DNA from: Chitinophagaceae bacterium | GTDB taxonomy: Bacteria; Bacteroidota; Bacteroidia; Chitinophagales; Chitinophagaceae | Reading direction: 5' to 3' | DNA length: 64,000 bases | Assembly (NCBI GenBank): GCA_016710935.1 | Contig: JADJTY010000005.1 | Coordinates: 186,001-250,000, forward strand | Part shown: positions 17,513 to 25,805 of the stretch, piece by piece | Layout of the letters: every line of letters begins with the position of its first letter | Numbering within the stretch: position 1 is the first letter of the stretch | Notes under the pieces: generated by a model | Database searches by the model: none | Seen by the model: the letters and a program-made list of their open reading frames with translations, nothing else | Told to the model about the DNA's origin: nothing | Program-made: the position numbers and the translations under genes

Positions 17513-19186
17513 TTATTTTGAATGATCTTTTCGGGTTACCAAAGTAATTGCAAATGTATCCAATACATTCTGCCTGGTTTTATGATTGATGAATTTGCCG
17601 TTTACCTGGCTTACATGAAAATAGGGAAAGGTTTTCAGCGGAGTTAACGTCACCGAATCCGTATTCATATCTTTCAGATCCTGTACCGCACCAAATAAAT
17701 ACAGTGAATCATTTGATGCAATATTGTTGATAACTGTTGAATCAGGATTACTGTAATCCGTTTTACCGTTATAATAAAAATCAAAACTGGTAGAAAGGCA
17801 TTTGTATAAAGTAACTGTGGGTTGAGCTGGTTGCAGATTAAGCCACTTACCAGCCATCATACCTGCCTGATATTTTAATAAAGAAGGATAGAACAAACAA
17901 TTTATAAAAACAGCCACCAGCAATGCCAATCCTATATTTTTTTTAAGCACTGCAAGCAGGGTATTTTGTGTTTTATAAAAAAGGGTAGCTACGACAATTA
18001 AACCGGCCACAATAAAAAACCAAAGAGCCGAATCGAAAGCATATATAATGATGATGCCCATTACCGCTGCAAAAACCAACACAAATAATACGGTTTGAAA
18101 AATATTGATCCGGTTCATCGCTTTTTCTGAAGTCCCTTCCAGCAGGTATGCCGCCGTTATCATGGAGAAATGAGGGAACAGAATAACAATATAATGCGGC
18201 AACTGGAATTTAGAAAAGGTAAACATCATAAAACTAAACAGGGCACTGCCACCGATGATCCATCTTTGCAAAGCCGGTTCGGTGTTTTTCTTCTTTCTGA
18301 AAAAATTAATTACAGCCAGTAAAAGTAATATGGACCAGGGAATAAAAGCCCACAAAGTGGTATGCAGAAAAAAGGACAGATCGCCTTTGCCGGTTATAGG
18401 GCCGTTATTAAAAAAGCGCCCAAACTGGCTGTCCCAGAAAAAGAACCGCAGGCCCGAAACATCGGTTTTGCCGTAAACAACTTTTTCGGGATGCAGATCA
18501 AATTGCAAATAAAGCGCATACAGTTCCGGCAAAATAAAAATGAATACCAGCAGTACAAAAACATACCATTTTAGTTTTATAAATTCTTGCCATTGCTTTG
18601 TACGTATCCAGTAAATAACAAAGCCAACTGCAATGGTGATCAGTACAAAAATGCCCTTTGTCATGGCAGCGCAGGCAGCAAATAAAGCTGCTGCTACGAT
18701 ATGCCGGAACCAGGTAGATTCAAATGCCCGGTACATATGATACATGGCTGCTACCACAAAAGCGGTGAGGTAAATTTCAACCTTGCCATCAAAATTGGAA
18801 ATGATAATATGCAGGGCACTGCCATAAATTAATGTAGCTAGCCTGGCTGTTTCTTTTGAATAAATAACGCAGGCAAGCCGGTAACAGTAAAAAAGAGAGA
18901 CAACAAATAAAATAAAAGAAGGAAGCTTGTAAGCAAAAGCGTTATATCCGAATATTTTAAAACTGGTGGCTGCCATCCAGAAAGGCAGGTGAGGTTTATC
19001 AAGCCAGTCGGCACCATTAACCCATAAAAAAAGCCAGTTGCCGCTTTTTGCGATTTCTTTGGCCAGGGCGGCATAAATGGTTCCGTCGGGTTCCATAATT
19101 TCATTAAACAGCCCTGTAAAATTTAAACAGGTAACAAGTGCCAGTAAAAATAAAAAGGAAGATCTTGAGAGCTGGATTGCCGGCAT
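17513..19186 (-). CDS. GT39/ArnT-like glycosyltransferase
   Basis: 557 aa from the ATG at 19186; a TTG at 19210 would add eight residues with no support. Membrane protein with a first extracytoplasmic loop containing EIMEPDGTIYAALAKEIA and DKPHLPFWMAATSFKIFG, the acidic and DKPPL-like motifs of GT39/ArnT. It is the first gene of a GT39-GtrA-PAP2 operon that should move a polyprenyl-phosphate sugar across the membrane, transfer it and recycle the carrier. The acceptor is unknown. It is divergent from the LTA-synthase-like gene, another extracytoplasmic envelope enzyme. Confidence 0.85.
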   Translation of the reverse strand: MPAIQLSRSSFLFLLALVTCLNFTGLFNEIMEPDGTIYAALAKEIAKSGNWLFLWVNGADWLDKPHLPFWMAATSFKIFGYNAFAYKLPSFILFVVSLFYCYRLACVIYSKETARLATLIYGSALHIIISNFDGKVEIYLTAFVVAAMYHMYRAFESTWFRHIVAAALFAACAAMTKGIFVLITIAVGFVIYWIRTKQWQEFIKLKWYVFVLLVFIFILPELYALYLQFDLHPEKVVYGKTDVSGLRFFFWDSQFGRFFNNGPITGKGDLSFFLHTTLWAFIPWSILLLLAVINFFRKKKNTEPALQRWIIGGSALFSFMMFTFSKFQLPHYIVILFPHFSMITAAYLLEGTSEKAMNRINIFQTVLFVLVFAAVMGIIIIYAFDSALWFFIVAGLIVVATLFYKTQNTLLAVLKKNIGLALLVAVFINCLFYPSLLKYQAGMMAGKWLNLQPAQPTVTLYKCLSTSFDFYYNGKTDYSNPDSTVINNIASNDSLYLFGAVQDLKDMNTDSVTLTPLKTFPYFHVSQVNGKFINHKTRQNVLDTFAITLVTRKDHSK

Positions 19187-19412
19187 GAATTGAGTTTTAA
19201 AACGGCTCAAATATATTGATTAATCCTGTAGGTTAAATTCCGAAATAGATTAAAGGGTTGCTAACCTTGAAAAAAGGATTTATACCTGTAATGAACTTTT
19301 AAAAAGATTGGCAACCCTTAGAACATTTCTTGCTGACATACAAACTGTGCCAAAGCTGTTTAACTGTTTGTATATTCGCAGTCCCCGTTCTGGCTAAGGA
19401 AATTAAAAAACT

Positions 19413-21395
19413 ATGCTCATCAGTTGGCGTGTTCCCAAAACTATACAATGGATAGTAAAGCTATTCCTGATATACCTGTGTATATTTACCGCCTTTCGCA
19501 TGGCTACAGTGATTTGTTTTAAGCCTGGTTCAATTTCACTAGCACAACTGGCACCTTCTTTTTGGCTGGGGTTAAAATATGACCTGCGCTGGATATCCAT
19601 TATTTTATTGCCGATAGCCGTACTTTCTGTATTGCCAAGGTTATCGCCATTTACCAGTAACCGGGGTAAAAAATTCTGGACTGCCTACCTGGGCATTACC
19701 ACTTTACTGGTATTGTTTTTTTATGGCGCCGATTTTGGCCAGTTTGCTTACATCAATGCAAGGCTTAATGCCGATGCCCTCATCTTTGCCGAAGATCCCC
19801 GGGAAAGCCTCCAGATGGTATGGCAAACCTATCCTGTTGTATGGATCCTGATCGGATTGATTGGTGCGGTAATGATGATGATCTGGATGTTTCGCAAAAT
19901 GCATGTGGATGTAACTGAAAGGAATATGAACATCCATAAATTTACATACCGCCGCAGGTGGCATGCAGCAGCTTTATTGCTGATGGGATGGTTTGTGTAT
20001 GGTTTCTTTACTGTAAAACCACTTGATTTTTTTAAGGCTTTTGATCTGAATGATGAATTTAAAAGTAACCTTGCCTTAAACCCCATGCAGAATTTTTTTA
20101 CCACATTGCGTTTCAGAAATCCTGATCACAACAGCAAGGCCAATGATTACTATAATGACATGTGCAGTTTTCTGCAACTGGAGAAATATGGTGGTGCAAA
20201 AAACAGGTACAGCAGGTTGGTTCAACCGGGAAGCCGTGCATTTGAAAGTCAGCCCAATGTGGTGCTGGTTATCTGCGAAAGTTTCAGCATGTACAAAAGC
20301 AGCATGAGTGGTAACCCCTTAAACAGCACACCTTATTTTAACCAGATGTGTAAGGAAGGTATTTTTTTTGAACGTTGTTTTACACCCAGTTTTGGCACCG
20401 CCCGTGGCATTTTTGCAACTATTACCGGAATACCGGATGTGCAGCTTTCTAAATTCAGTACCCGAAATGAAGAATCGGTAAACCAACGAACGATCATCAA
20501 TGATTTTGACGGCTACGAAAAATATTATTTTATCGGCGGGCGAAGCCAGTTCAATAATTTTAAAGGATTGGTGGGTAATATAAACAACTTACATGTTTAT
20601 GAAGAAGGCAGCTACAGGGCGCCAGCACTGAATGTATGGGGTATCAGCGATAAAAATCTTTTCCTGGAGGCCAATGAAGTGCTGTCAAAGCAGCAAAAAC
20701 CCTTTTTTGCCATTATTCAAACGGCCGATAATCACCGCCCTTTTAATATACCGGAAGAAGACAAGGACTTTGTGCGTGAGCTGATCACCAATGAAGATCT
20801 GCAAAAATATGGTTTTGAATCGCTGAAAGAATTTCATGCTTTTGCCTATACCGATTACTGCATTAAAAAATTCATGGAAGCAGCAAAGAGTTCGCCTCAT
20901 TTTAATAATACCATTTTTGTTTTCACAGGCGATCATGGTGTGGAAGGTAATGCCACTGCCATTTATCCCAAAGCCTGGACAGAGCAGCGCCTGAGTGATG
21001 AGCATGTGCCTTTGTTGTTTTATGCCCCTGCCCTGCTCTCGCCACAAAAAAGGGCCGAAGCAGTATCTCAAATTGATATTTTACCAACCATTGCAGGCAT
21101 GATGATGCAGCCTTATTTAAATACAACCCTGGGAAGAGACCTGCTTGATTCGGCCAAAAAAGAAAACGCTGCATTTATTATTTACCATGCACCGGGCTGG
21201 ATCGGAGTGGTGAATGATGATTATTTTTTCAGGAAAAATATAAGGTTTAAAAAAGAGGAGCTGTTGCCTGTGCGCAATGACCTGCCCATATTAACACAAC
21301 TTCAATATGATTCGGTAAAAGCACATTTATCTCAACTTACTTCTGCTATGTATGAAACGTCGAGGTGGATGTTGATCAATAATAAGAATAAGTAG
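19413..21395 (+). CDS. LTA synthase-like sulfatase-family membrane protein
   Basis: 660 aa: about five N-terminal membrane helices (residues 1-220) and an extracytoplasmic alkaline-phosphatase-fold domain. VVLVICESFSMYKSS gives the first metal site, GTARGIFATITG contains the candidate nucleophile Thr, and FTGDHGVEG the distal metal-binding D-H. Such proteins transfer phosphoglycerol or phosphoethanolamine in the periplasm; in Gram-negatives the acceptor may be a glycan or lipid A. Its TAG stop directly abuts repeat element C (21398-21497). It is divergent from the GT39 operon. Confidence 0.87.
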   Translation: MLISWRVPKTIQWIVKLFLIYLCIFTAFRMATVICFKPGSISLAQLAPSFWLGLKYDLRWISIILLPIAVLSVLPRLSPFTSNRGKKFWTAYLGITTLLVLFFYGADFGQFAYINARLNADALIFAEDPRESLQMVWQTYPVVWILIGLIGAVMMMIWMFRKMHVDVTERNMNIHKFTYRRRWHAAALLLMGWFVYGFFTVKPLDFFKAFDLNDEFKSNLALNPMQNFFTTLRFRNPDHNSKANDYYNDMCSFLQLEKYGGAKNRYSRLVQPGSRAFESQPNVVLVICESFSMYKSSMSGNPLNSTPYFNQMCKEGIFFERCFTPSFGTARGIFATITGIPDVQLSKFSTRNEESVNQRTIINDFDGYEKYYFIGGRSQFNNFKGLVGNINNLHVYEEGSYRAPALNVWGISDKNLFLEANEVLSKQQKPFFAIIQTADNHRPFNIPEEDKDFVRELITNEDLQKYGFESLKEFHAFAYTDYCIKKFMEAAKSSPHFNNTIFVFTGDHGVEGNATAIYPKAWTEQRLSDEHVPLLFYAPALLSPQKRAEAVSQIDILPTIAGMMMQPYLNTTLGRDLLDSAKKENAAFIIYHAPGWIGVVNDDYFFRKNIRFKKEELLPVRNDLPILTQLQYDSVKAHLSQLTSAMYETSRWMLINNKNK

Positions 21396-21397
21396 TT

Positions 21398-21497
21398 CAG
21401 GTGTCAGGCTACTACGAAAAGAATCAGCACATTTGAGTTTTATTAATTACTTGTATAATCCAGAGCTTACAGAATGTTATTAGTGGACAGACACCTG
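21398..21497. repeat. MITE-like palindromic element, copy C
   Basis: 100 bp. Left end CAGGTGTCAGGCTACTA (21398-21414); right end on the minus strand CAGGTGTCTGTCCACTA (21481-21497), 14 of 17 identical. It fills the gap between two convergent stop codons (TAG at 21393-21395 and TGA at 21499-21501 on the minus strand). The centre is AT-rich and non-coding. Confidence 0.7.
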
Positions 21498-21498
21498 A

Positions 21499-22263
21499 TC
21501 ACCCTTTCACTTTCTTAGCAATCATCAGCATCCGTTGCGATTTTTTTACATCATAATTACCAAACCCATAATCTCCAAACACTTCCTGCAGCTGTAAACC
21601 CTGGTAGGCAAACATTTCGGTAAAATCGCCCAACGAAAACTTGGCTACTTTTTCAGTATAGATCAAAGGCTCACGCAAGGCTTCATCCTCAACAACTATT
21701 TTTTTATAAAAATGCGTTTCATCATACCATTTGGTGATCAGGAAATTGATACCGTCAATTTCTTTTTCAGATGTATGCACCAGGTTATCTTCGGCATAAT
21801 GTACATTTAAAAAATCCATTACAAATATGCCGTTCTTTTTAATTGATTGGGCAATGGTGCGTATCGCATTATCATGCTCACGCCGGGTATTAAAATAACC
21901 AAAGCTGGTAAAGAAGTTAAAAGCGTAGTCAAAATAGTTTATCCAGAAAGGTAAACGCATATCGTGTTTGTAAAAATGAAGCCTTTCTGTTTGAAACTGC
22001 AATGCTTCATGAATGCTATCCTCACTCAGGTCTATTCCCGTAACATCAAATCCCTGTCTGCCAGACAGGCAGGCTTCATTGGCCAAATGAATGGAGTGAC
22101 GGCCCTTGCCACAGGCTACATCCAGCATGCTGCTACCTGGTGCAGGTTTCAGGTAATTGATCAGTTTATCAATGAAAGCCTCCGCTTCTTTATCATCCCT
22201 GTTAAAATACAGTTGATGATAGTAAGGCGAGTTAAACCAATCTTTGAACCAGGTTTGTTGCAT
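21499..22263 (-). CDS. Class I SAM-dependent methyltransferase with a repeat-derived insertion
   Basis: 254 aa from the ATG at 22263 (MQQTWFKDWF). A start at 22299 would add residues translated from the tandem heptamer leader and is rejected. Motif I is MLDVACGKGRHSIHLA; the acidic end of strand 2 is TGIDLSEDSI; later motifs NFFTSFGYF and FVMDFLNVHYAE. Substrate unknown. Between HLA and GFDVTGIDL, where relatives usually have one or two residues, there are about eight extra (NEACLSGRQ) encoded by a CCTGTCTG-C-CAGACAGG hairpin. The repeat has inserted in frame. Confidence 0.82.
   Translation of the reverse strand: MQQTWFKDWFNSPYYHQLYFNRDDKEAEAFIDKLINYLKPAPGSSMLDVACGKGRHSIHLANEACLSGRQGFDVTGIDLSEDSIHEALQFQTERLHFYKHDMRLPFWINYFDYAFNFFTSFGYFNTRREHDNAIRTIAQSIKKNGIFVMDFLNVHYAEDNLVHTSEKEIDGINFLITKWYDETHFYKKIVVEDEALREPLIYTEKVAKFSLGDFTEMFAYQGLQLQEVFGDYGFGNYDVKKSQRMLMIAKKVKG
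22053..22069. repeat. Palindrome inside a methyltransferase coding region
   Basis: CCTGTCTG and CAGACAGG (8-bp perfect stem, 1-nt loop), followed by CAGG. It resembles the intergenic hairpin at 768-787. It sits in frame at about residues 62-70 of the methyltransferase, between strand 1 and strand 2 of the Rossmann fold. Confidence 0.75.
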
Positions 22264-22272
22264 GTGGGCAAA

Positions 22273-22300
22273 GTTAATGGTTAATGGTTCATAGTTCATA
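22273..22300 (-). repeat. Heptamer tandem repeat in the methyltransferase 5' leader
   Basis: On the minus strand four 7-bp units, TATGAAC twice then CATTAAC twice, end 9 bp before the methyltransferase ATG at 22263. They are the same type as the larger array 22334-22396 on the other side of the divergent spacer. Confidence 0.75.
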
Positions 22301-22333
22301 GGTAGATCATTATAACAGGATGTTACTTTCTCC

Positions 22334-22396
22334 TATGACCCATGAACTATGACCCATGAACTATGACCTATGAACCATGAACTATGAACCATCACC
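22334..22396 (+). repeat. Heptamer tandem array in the glmM 5' region
   Basis: Nine consecutive 7-bp units: TATGACC, CATGAAC, TATGACC, CATGAAC, TATGACC, TATGAAC, CATGAAC, TATGAAC, CATCACC. It ends 43 bp before the glmM ATG. A TATATTTG -7-like box follows at 22411-22418. Because 7 is not a multiple of 3, the ATG of the units falls in all three frames. Confidence 0.8.
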
Positions 22397-22439
22397 TAAC
22401 CAACTTTTCATATATTTGCAATCCCTTAAAAGCAAAAGA

Positions 22440-23819
22440 ATGGCACTGATAAAAAGTATTTCCGGCATAAGAGGCACCATCGGCGGAAAAACCAATGACA
22501 ACCTTACCCCTGTTGATATTGTGAAGTTTGCAGCAGCATACGGAAGCTGGATATTACAACAAGGCAGTAATAATAAAATAGTGATTGGACGTGACGGGCG
22601 TATAAGCGGTGAAATGGTGAGCAACCTGGTGGTTAATACATTGATGGGCCTGGGATTGGATGTGGTTGACCTGGGTTTAAGTACCACACCAACGGTTGAA
22701 ATGGCCGTTACATTTGAAAAAGCAGCGGGTGGCATAATTTTAACTGCCAGTCATAATCCCAAAGAATGGAACGCCCTCAAGTTGCTGAACCACAAAGGCG
22801 AATTCATCAGCGGCGATGAAGGCAAACTGATTTTAACCACTGCGGAAAATGAAGATTTTAGTTTTGCCAAAGTAGATAAACTGGGTACGTATCGTAAAGA
22901 TGAAAGTTTATTACAAAAACATATAGATGCAGTACTGGCATACGAACTGGTTGATGCTGCAGCAATAAAAAAACAGAATTTTAAAATTGTGGTGGATGCC
23001 GTAAACAGTACCGGCGCTACTGCAGTACCAGCCCTGTTAAAAGCATTGGGTGTAAAAGATATGGTAGTGCTGAACGCAGAAGTGAACGGAAATTTTGCAC
23101 ACAACCCTGAACCTCTACCCGAGCATTTAACTGAATTAAGCAGTGCCGTGGTTTCTCAAAAAGCCAGCCTGGGCATTGCGGTTGACCCCGATGTTGACCG
23201 CCTTTGCTTTGTGTGCGAAGACGGCAGCATGTTTGGCGAAGAATATACATTGGTTGCTGTGGCAGATTATATACTCAGCAAAAGAAAAGGGAATACGGTT
23301 TCCAATATGAGCAGCACCAAAGCATTAAAAGACGTTACCATAAAACATGGCGGTGAATATTTTCCCAGCATGGTGGGCGAAGTGAATGTGGTAAATAAAA
23401 TGAAGGCCGTAAATGCGGTGATTGGCGGCGAAGGTAATGGTGGCATTATTGTGCCCGATCTGCACTATGGCCGTGATGCATTGATCGGCATCGCCTTGTT
23501 CTTAACGCATCTTGCCAAAAGCAAAAAAACGATCAGGCAGTTGCGCAGCACTTATCCCGATTATTTTATCAGCAAAAATAAGATTGAGCTCACCAACGGT
23601 ACCGATGTAAAAACTATTTTTAAAAATATTAAAGACCTGTATAAGAATCAACCGATAAATGATGAAGATGGATTGAAGATCGAGTTCGATAATGACTGGG
23701 TGCACTTACGCACCAGCAATACCGAACCCATCATTCGTATTTATGCCGAAAGTAATTTTGAAACAACAGCAGAGAATATTGCCAGAAGATTGATGCAGGA
23801 TATTGGGAAGATGATGTAA
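22440..23819 (+). CDS. glmM: Phosphoglucosamine mutase / phosphomannomutase family
   Basis: 459 aa from the ATG at 22440 (MALIKSISGIRGTIGG); the upstream in-frame ATG at 22377 lies in the heptamer array and is rejected. All four domains are present: phosphoserine loop TASHNPKEWNALK, metal loop DPDVDRL, sugar-binding GGEGNGGI and phosphate-binding RTSNTEPIIRI. GlmM converts glucosamine-6-phosphate to glucosamine-1-phosphate for UDP-GlcNAc, peptidoglycan and lipid A synthesis in the cytoplasm. Assignment to GlmM over phosphomannomutase rests on similarity to Bacteroidota GlmM as I recall it. Confidence 0.85.
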   Translation: MALIKSISGIRGTIGGKTNDNLTPVDIVKFAAAYGSWILQQGSNNKIVIGRDGRISGEMVSNLVVNTLMGLGLDVVDLGLSTTPTVEMAVTFEKAAGGIILTASHNPKEWNALKLLNHKGEFISGDEGKLILTTAENEDFSFAKVDKLGTYRKDESLLQKHIDAVLAYELVDAAAIKKQNFKIVVDAVNSTGATAVPALLKALGVKDMVVLNAEVNGNFAHNPEPLPEHLTELSSAVVSQKASLGIAVDPDVDRLCFVCEDGSMFGEEYTLVAVADYILSKRKGNTVSNMSSTKALKDVTIKHGGEYFPSMVGEVNVVNKMKAVNAVIGGEGNGGIIVPDLHYGRDALIGIALFLTHLAKSKKTIRQLRSTYPDYFISKNKIELTNGTDVKTIFKNIKDLYKNQPINDEDGLKIEFDNDWVHLRTSNTEPIIRIYAESNFETTAENIARRLMQDIGKMM

Positions 23820-23899
23820 CGAAATGTTGATGGTTCATAGAGCTTCAACTTCATCGAACTATCAATTATGAAAATACCATGTACAATGAACTATAAACC

Positions 23900-25027
23900 A
23901 TGAACAGAATCTACTTCGACAACGCCGCCACCACTGCACTTGATCCACAGGTGCTGGAAACCATGATGCCCTACTTAACCGAAAAGTTTGGTAATCCTTC
24001 TTCCATTTATTCTTATGGCCGTGAGACCCGTATGGCTATCGAAACTGCACGTAAAACAGTTGCAAAAATTTTGAATGCGCATCCCGCTGAAATATTTTTC
24101 ACCAGTGGCGGTACCGAGAGCAGCAACACAGCTATCTCCTGCGCCATACGTGACCTGGGTTGTAAGCATATCATTACTTCGCCTGTTGAACACCATGCTG
24201 TTTCACATTCAGTAGAACATTTGGATAACCTGGATGTTGCAAAAGTGAGCTATGTAAAATTATTACCAAACGGACATATAGATATTGAAGACCTGGAAAA
24301 GCTATTAGCCGCCGCCGAAGAAAAAACCCTCGTTACTTTAATGCATGCCAACAATGAGATCGGCAATATTTTAGACATTCATGCTGTTGGCGAATTGTGC
24401 AAATTGTATGGCGCCATTTTTCACAGCGATACGGTGCAAACAGTTGGACATTTCCCTTTCGATTTAAGAAATACACCGGTGCATTTTATTACCGGCGCTG
24501 CACATAAATTTCACGGACCAAAAGGCGTGGGCATTTTATACATCAACGAAAATGTACGCATAAAACCCTTTGTGCATGGCGGCGGACAGGAACGCAACAT
24601 GCGTGCCGGCACTGAAAATCTCTATGGCATTGTGGGCTTTGCCAAAGCGCTTGAGCTGGCAACCGCCACCCATGAAGAAGACATGGCCTATATCGGCACG
24701 CTGAAGTATTACATGATGGACGAACTGAAAAAAAATATTCCCGGTGTTGCATTTAACGGCGATGCATTGGGAAGTTGTTTATACACGGTGCTAAGCGCCA
24801 GTTTCCCCAAGACAGAAAGATCGGAGATGATACTTTTTAATCTCGACATTAATAATATCTGCGCCAGCGGCGGCAGCGCCTGCACCAGCGGCGCCGACCA
24901 GGGCAGCCATGTCATCCGTGCCATCAACAACAACCCCAACCAGGTAACGGTGCGTTTTAGTTTTAGCAAACACAATACCCGGGAAGAAGTTGACACGGTG
25001 GTGGAGAAGTTAAAGGAACTCGTGTAG
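23900..25027 (+). CDS. Cysteine desulfurase family PLP enzyme
   Basis: 375 aa, class V aminotransferase fold. Visible sites: SGGTESSNTA, the His-rich VEHHAVSHS, DTVQTVGH, the PLP lysine in TGAAHKFHGPKGVG and the active-site loop CASGGSACTSGADQGSH with the persulfide Cys. It removes sulfur from cysteine for Fe-S cluster or thio-cofactor synthesis (IscS/NifS-like). No iscU or suf genes are adjacent. The leader contains degenerate heptamer-like words (ATGAAC, ATAAACC) just before the ATG at 23900. The TAG stop is the TAG of a GTAG-tagged REP hairpin (25024-25048). Confidence 0.9.
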   Translation: MNRIYFDNAATTALDPQVLETMMPYLTEKFGNPSSIYSYGRETRMAIETARKTVAKILNAHPAEIFFTSGGTESSNTAISCAIRDLGCKHIITSPVEHHAVSHSVEHLDNLDVAKVSYVKLLPNGHIDIEDLEKLLAAAEEKTLVTLMHANNEIGNILDIHAVGELCKLYGAIFHSDTVQTVGHFPFDLRNTPVHFITGAAHKFHGPKGVGILYINENVRIKPFVHGGGQERNMRAGTENLYGIVGFAKALELATATHEEDMAYIGTLKYYMMDELKKNIPGVAFNGDALGSCLYTVLSASFPKTERSEMILFNLDINNICASGGSACTSGADQGSHVIRAINNNPNQVTVRFSFSKHNTREEVDTVVEKLKELV

Positions 25028-25125
25028 GAACACGCCTGTGGCGTGTTCGTTTCAATTCGCCATAGGCGAATTCTTTTGATTTTTGCCTATGGCAAAAACA
25101 GAACACCCCACAGGCGTTTTCCTAC
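25024..25125. repeat. REP palindrome cluster upstream of the RAYT gene
   Basis: Four palindromes in 102 bp. GTAG then GAACACGCC-TGT-GGCGTGTTC (25024-25048); AATTCGCC-ATA-GGCGAATT (25054-25072); TTTTTGCC-TAT-GGCAAAAA (25080-25098); and a degenerate inverted copy of the first ending in CTAC (25101-25125). All are built on a GCC-NNN-GGC core. The 5' GTAG tetranucleotide next to a hairpin is the hallmark of REP sequences processed by RAYT proteins. The first GTAG contains the cysteine desulfurase stop codon. Confidence 0.85.
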
Positions 25126-25158
25126 AATACAATAAATCAACATTTTTTATACTTTTGA

Positions 25159-25176
25159 ATTCGCTTCAAAGCGAAT
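25159..25176. repeat. Small palindrome directly before the RAYT start codon
   Basis: ATTCGCTT (25159-25166) and AAGCGAAT (25169-25176), 4 bp before the RAYT ATG. It would sequester the leader in the mRNA and could limit translation, or it may be another REP-related unit. Confidence 0.6.
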
Positions 25177-25180
25177 CCGT

Positions 25181-25732
25181 ATGTACAAAAAACAGAAGCA
25201 ATACCGTCTTTATAATTTTGATTATTCGCAGGATGGTCATTATTTTATAACCATCGTTACCAAGGACAGGGAACATTTTTTTGGCAAAATCGTTAACAAA
25301 GAAATGATATACACTCCAATTGGAGAATTCGTCAAAAAAAACATCCTTAAATTTTATGTAGATGAAAAGCTGGATAACCCTTACCAGAATAATTTCTATT
25401 TCATCAATAATAATCTTACGCTTATCGGCATTACTGAATGGGCTGTTTTACCAAATCACATTCATCTGATCATTGAAATAATAAATAAGGTACAAAAAGA
25501 ATACACTGATATTACTGGCTTGTCTCCTTTATCAACAGGTTCTGCAAGTTCATTTGCAAATCATTTTAAAGGCTACATAAAAAAGTGGTGTACAGAAAAT
25601 AATTTTAATGATTTTCACTGGCAAAGTAGATTTCACGACAGAGTTATACGGAACGCTGCAGAATATGAACAGATAGCAAAATACATTCAAAATAATGTGC
25701 TTAACTGGGATACAGATGAGCTGCATTTGTAG
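25181..25732 (+). mobile_element. REP-associated tyrosine transposase (RAYT, TnpA_REP, Y1 family)
   Basis: 183 aa, Y1_Tnp (IS200-like) fold. N-terminal YDF-type strand (YFITIVTKDREHFFG), the HUH motif PNHIHLII and the C-terminal HWQSRFHDRVIRNAAEYEQIAKYIQNN, whose Tyr residues include the probable nucleophile. RAYTs are single-copy domesticated relatives of IS200/IS605 transposases that nick single-stranded REP DNA at a GTAG-flanked hairpin. Both sides of the gene carry GTAG-GAACACGCC hairpins in head-to-tail and inverted arrangement. The gene's own stop is the TAG of the downstream REP. Its base composition is more AT-rich than its neighbours, which fits mobility. Confidence 0.9.
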
Positions 25733-25805
25733 GAACACGCCTTTGGCGTGTTCTGTAATTGCCTGCGGCAAATACCAAACGAACACGCCAAAGGCGTGTT
25801 CCTAC
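25729..25805. repeat. Inverted REP pair downstream of the RAYT gene
   Basis: GTAG-GAACACGCC-TTT-GGCGTGTTC (25729-25753) and its inverted copy GAACACGCC-AAA-GGCGTGTTC-CTAC (25781-25805) enclose a smaller ATTGCC-TGC-GGCAAAT palindrome (25758-25773). The left GTAG supplies the RAYT stop; the right CTAC, read on the minus strand, supplies the TAG stop of the tryptophan dioxygenase gene. Confidence 0.87.

Noticed and set aside
22334..22396. Possible iteron-type origin of replication
   Set aside because: No rep gene or DnaA boxes nearby, and related arrays occur at several ordinary gene starts.
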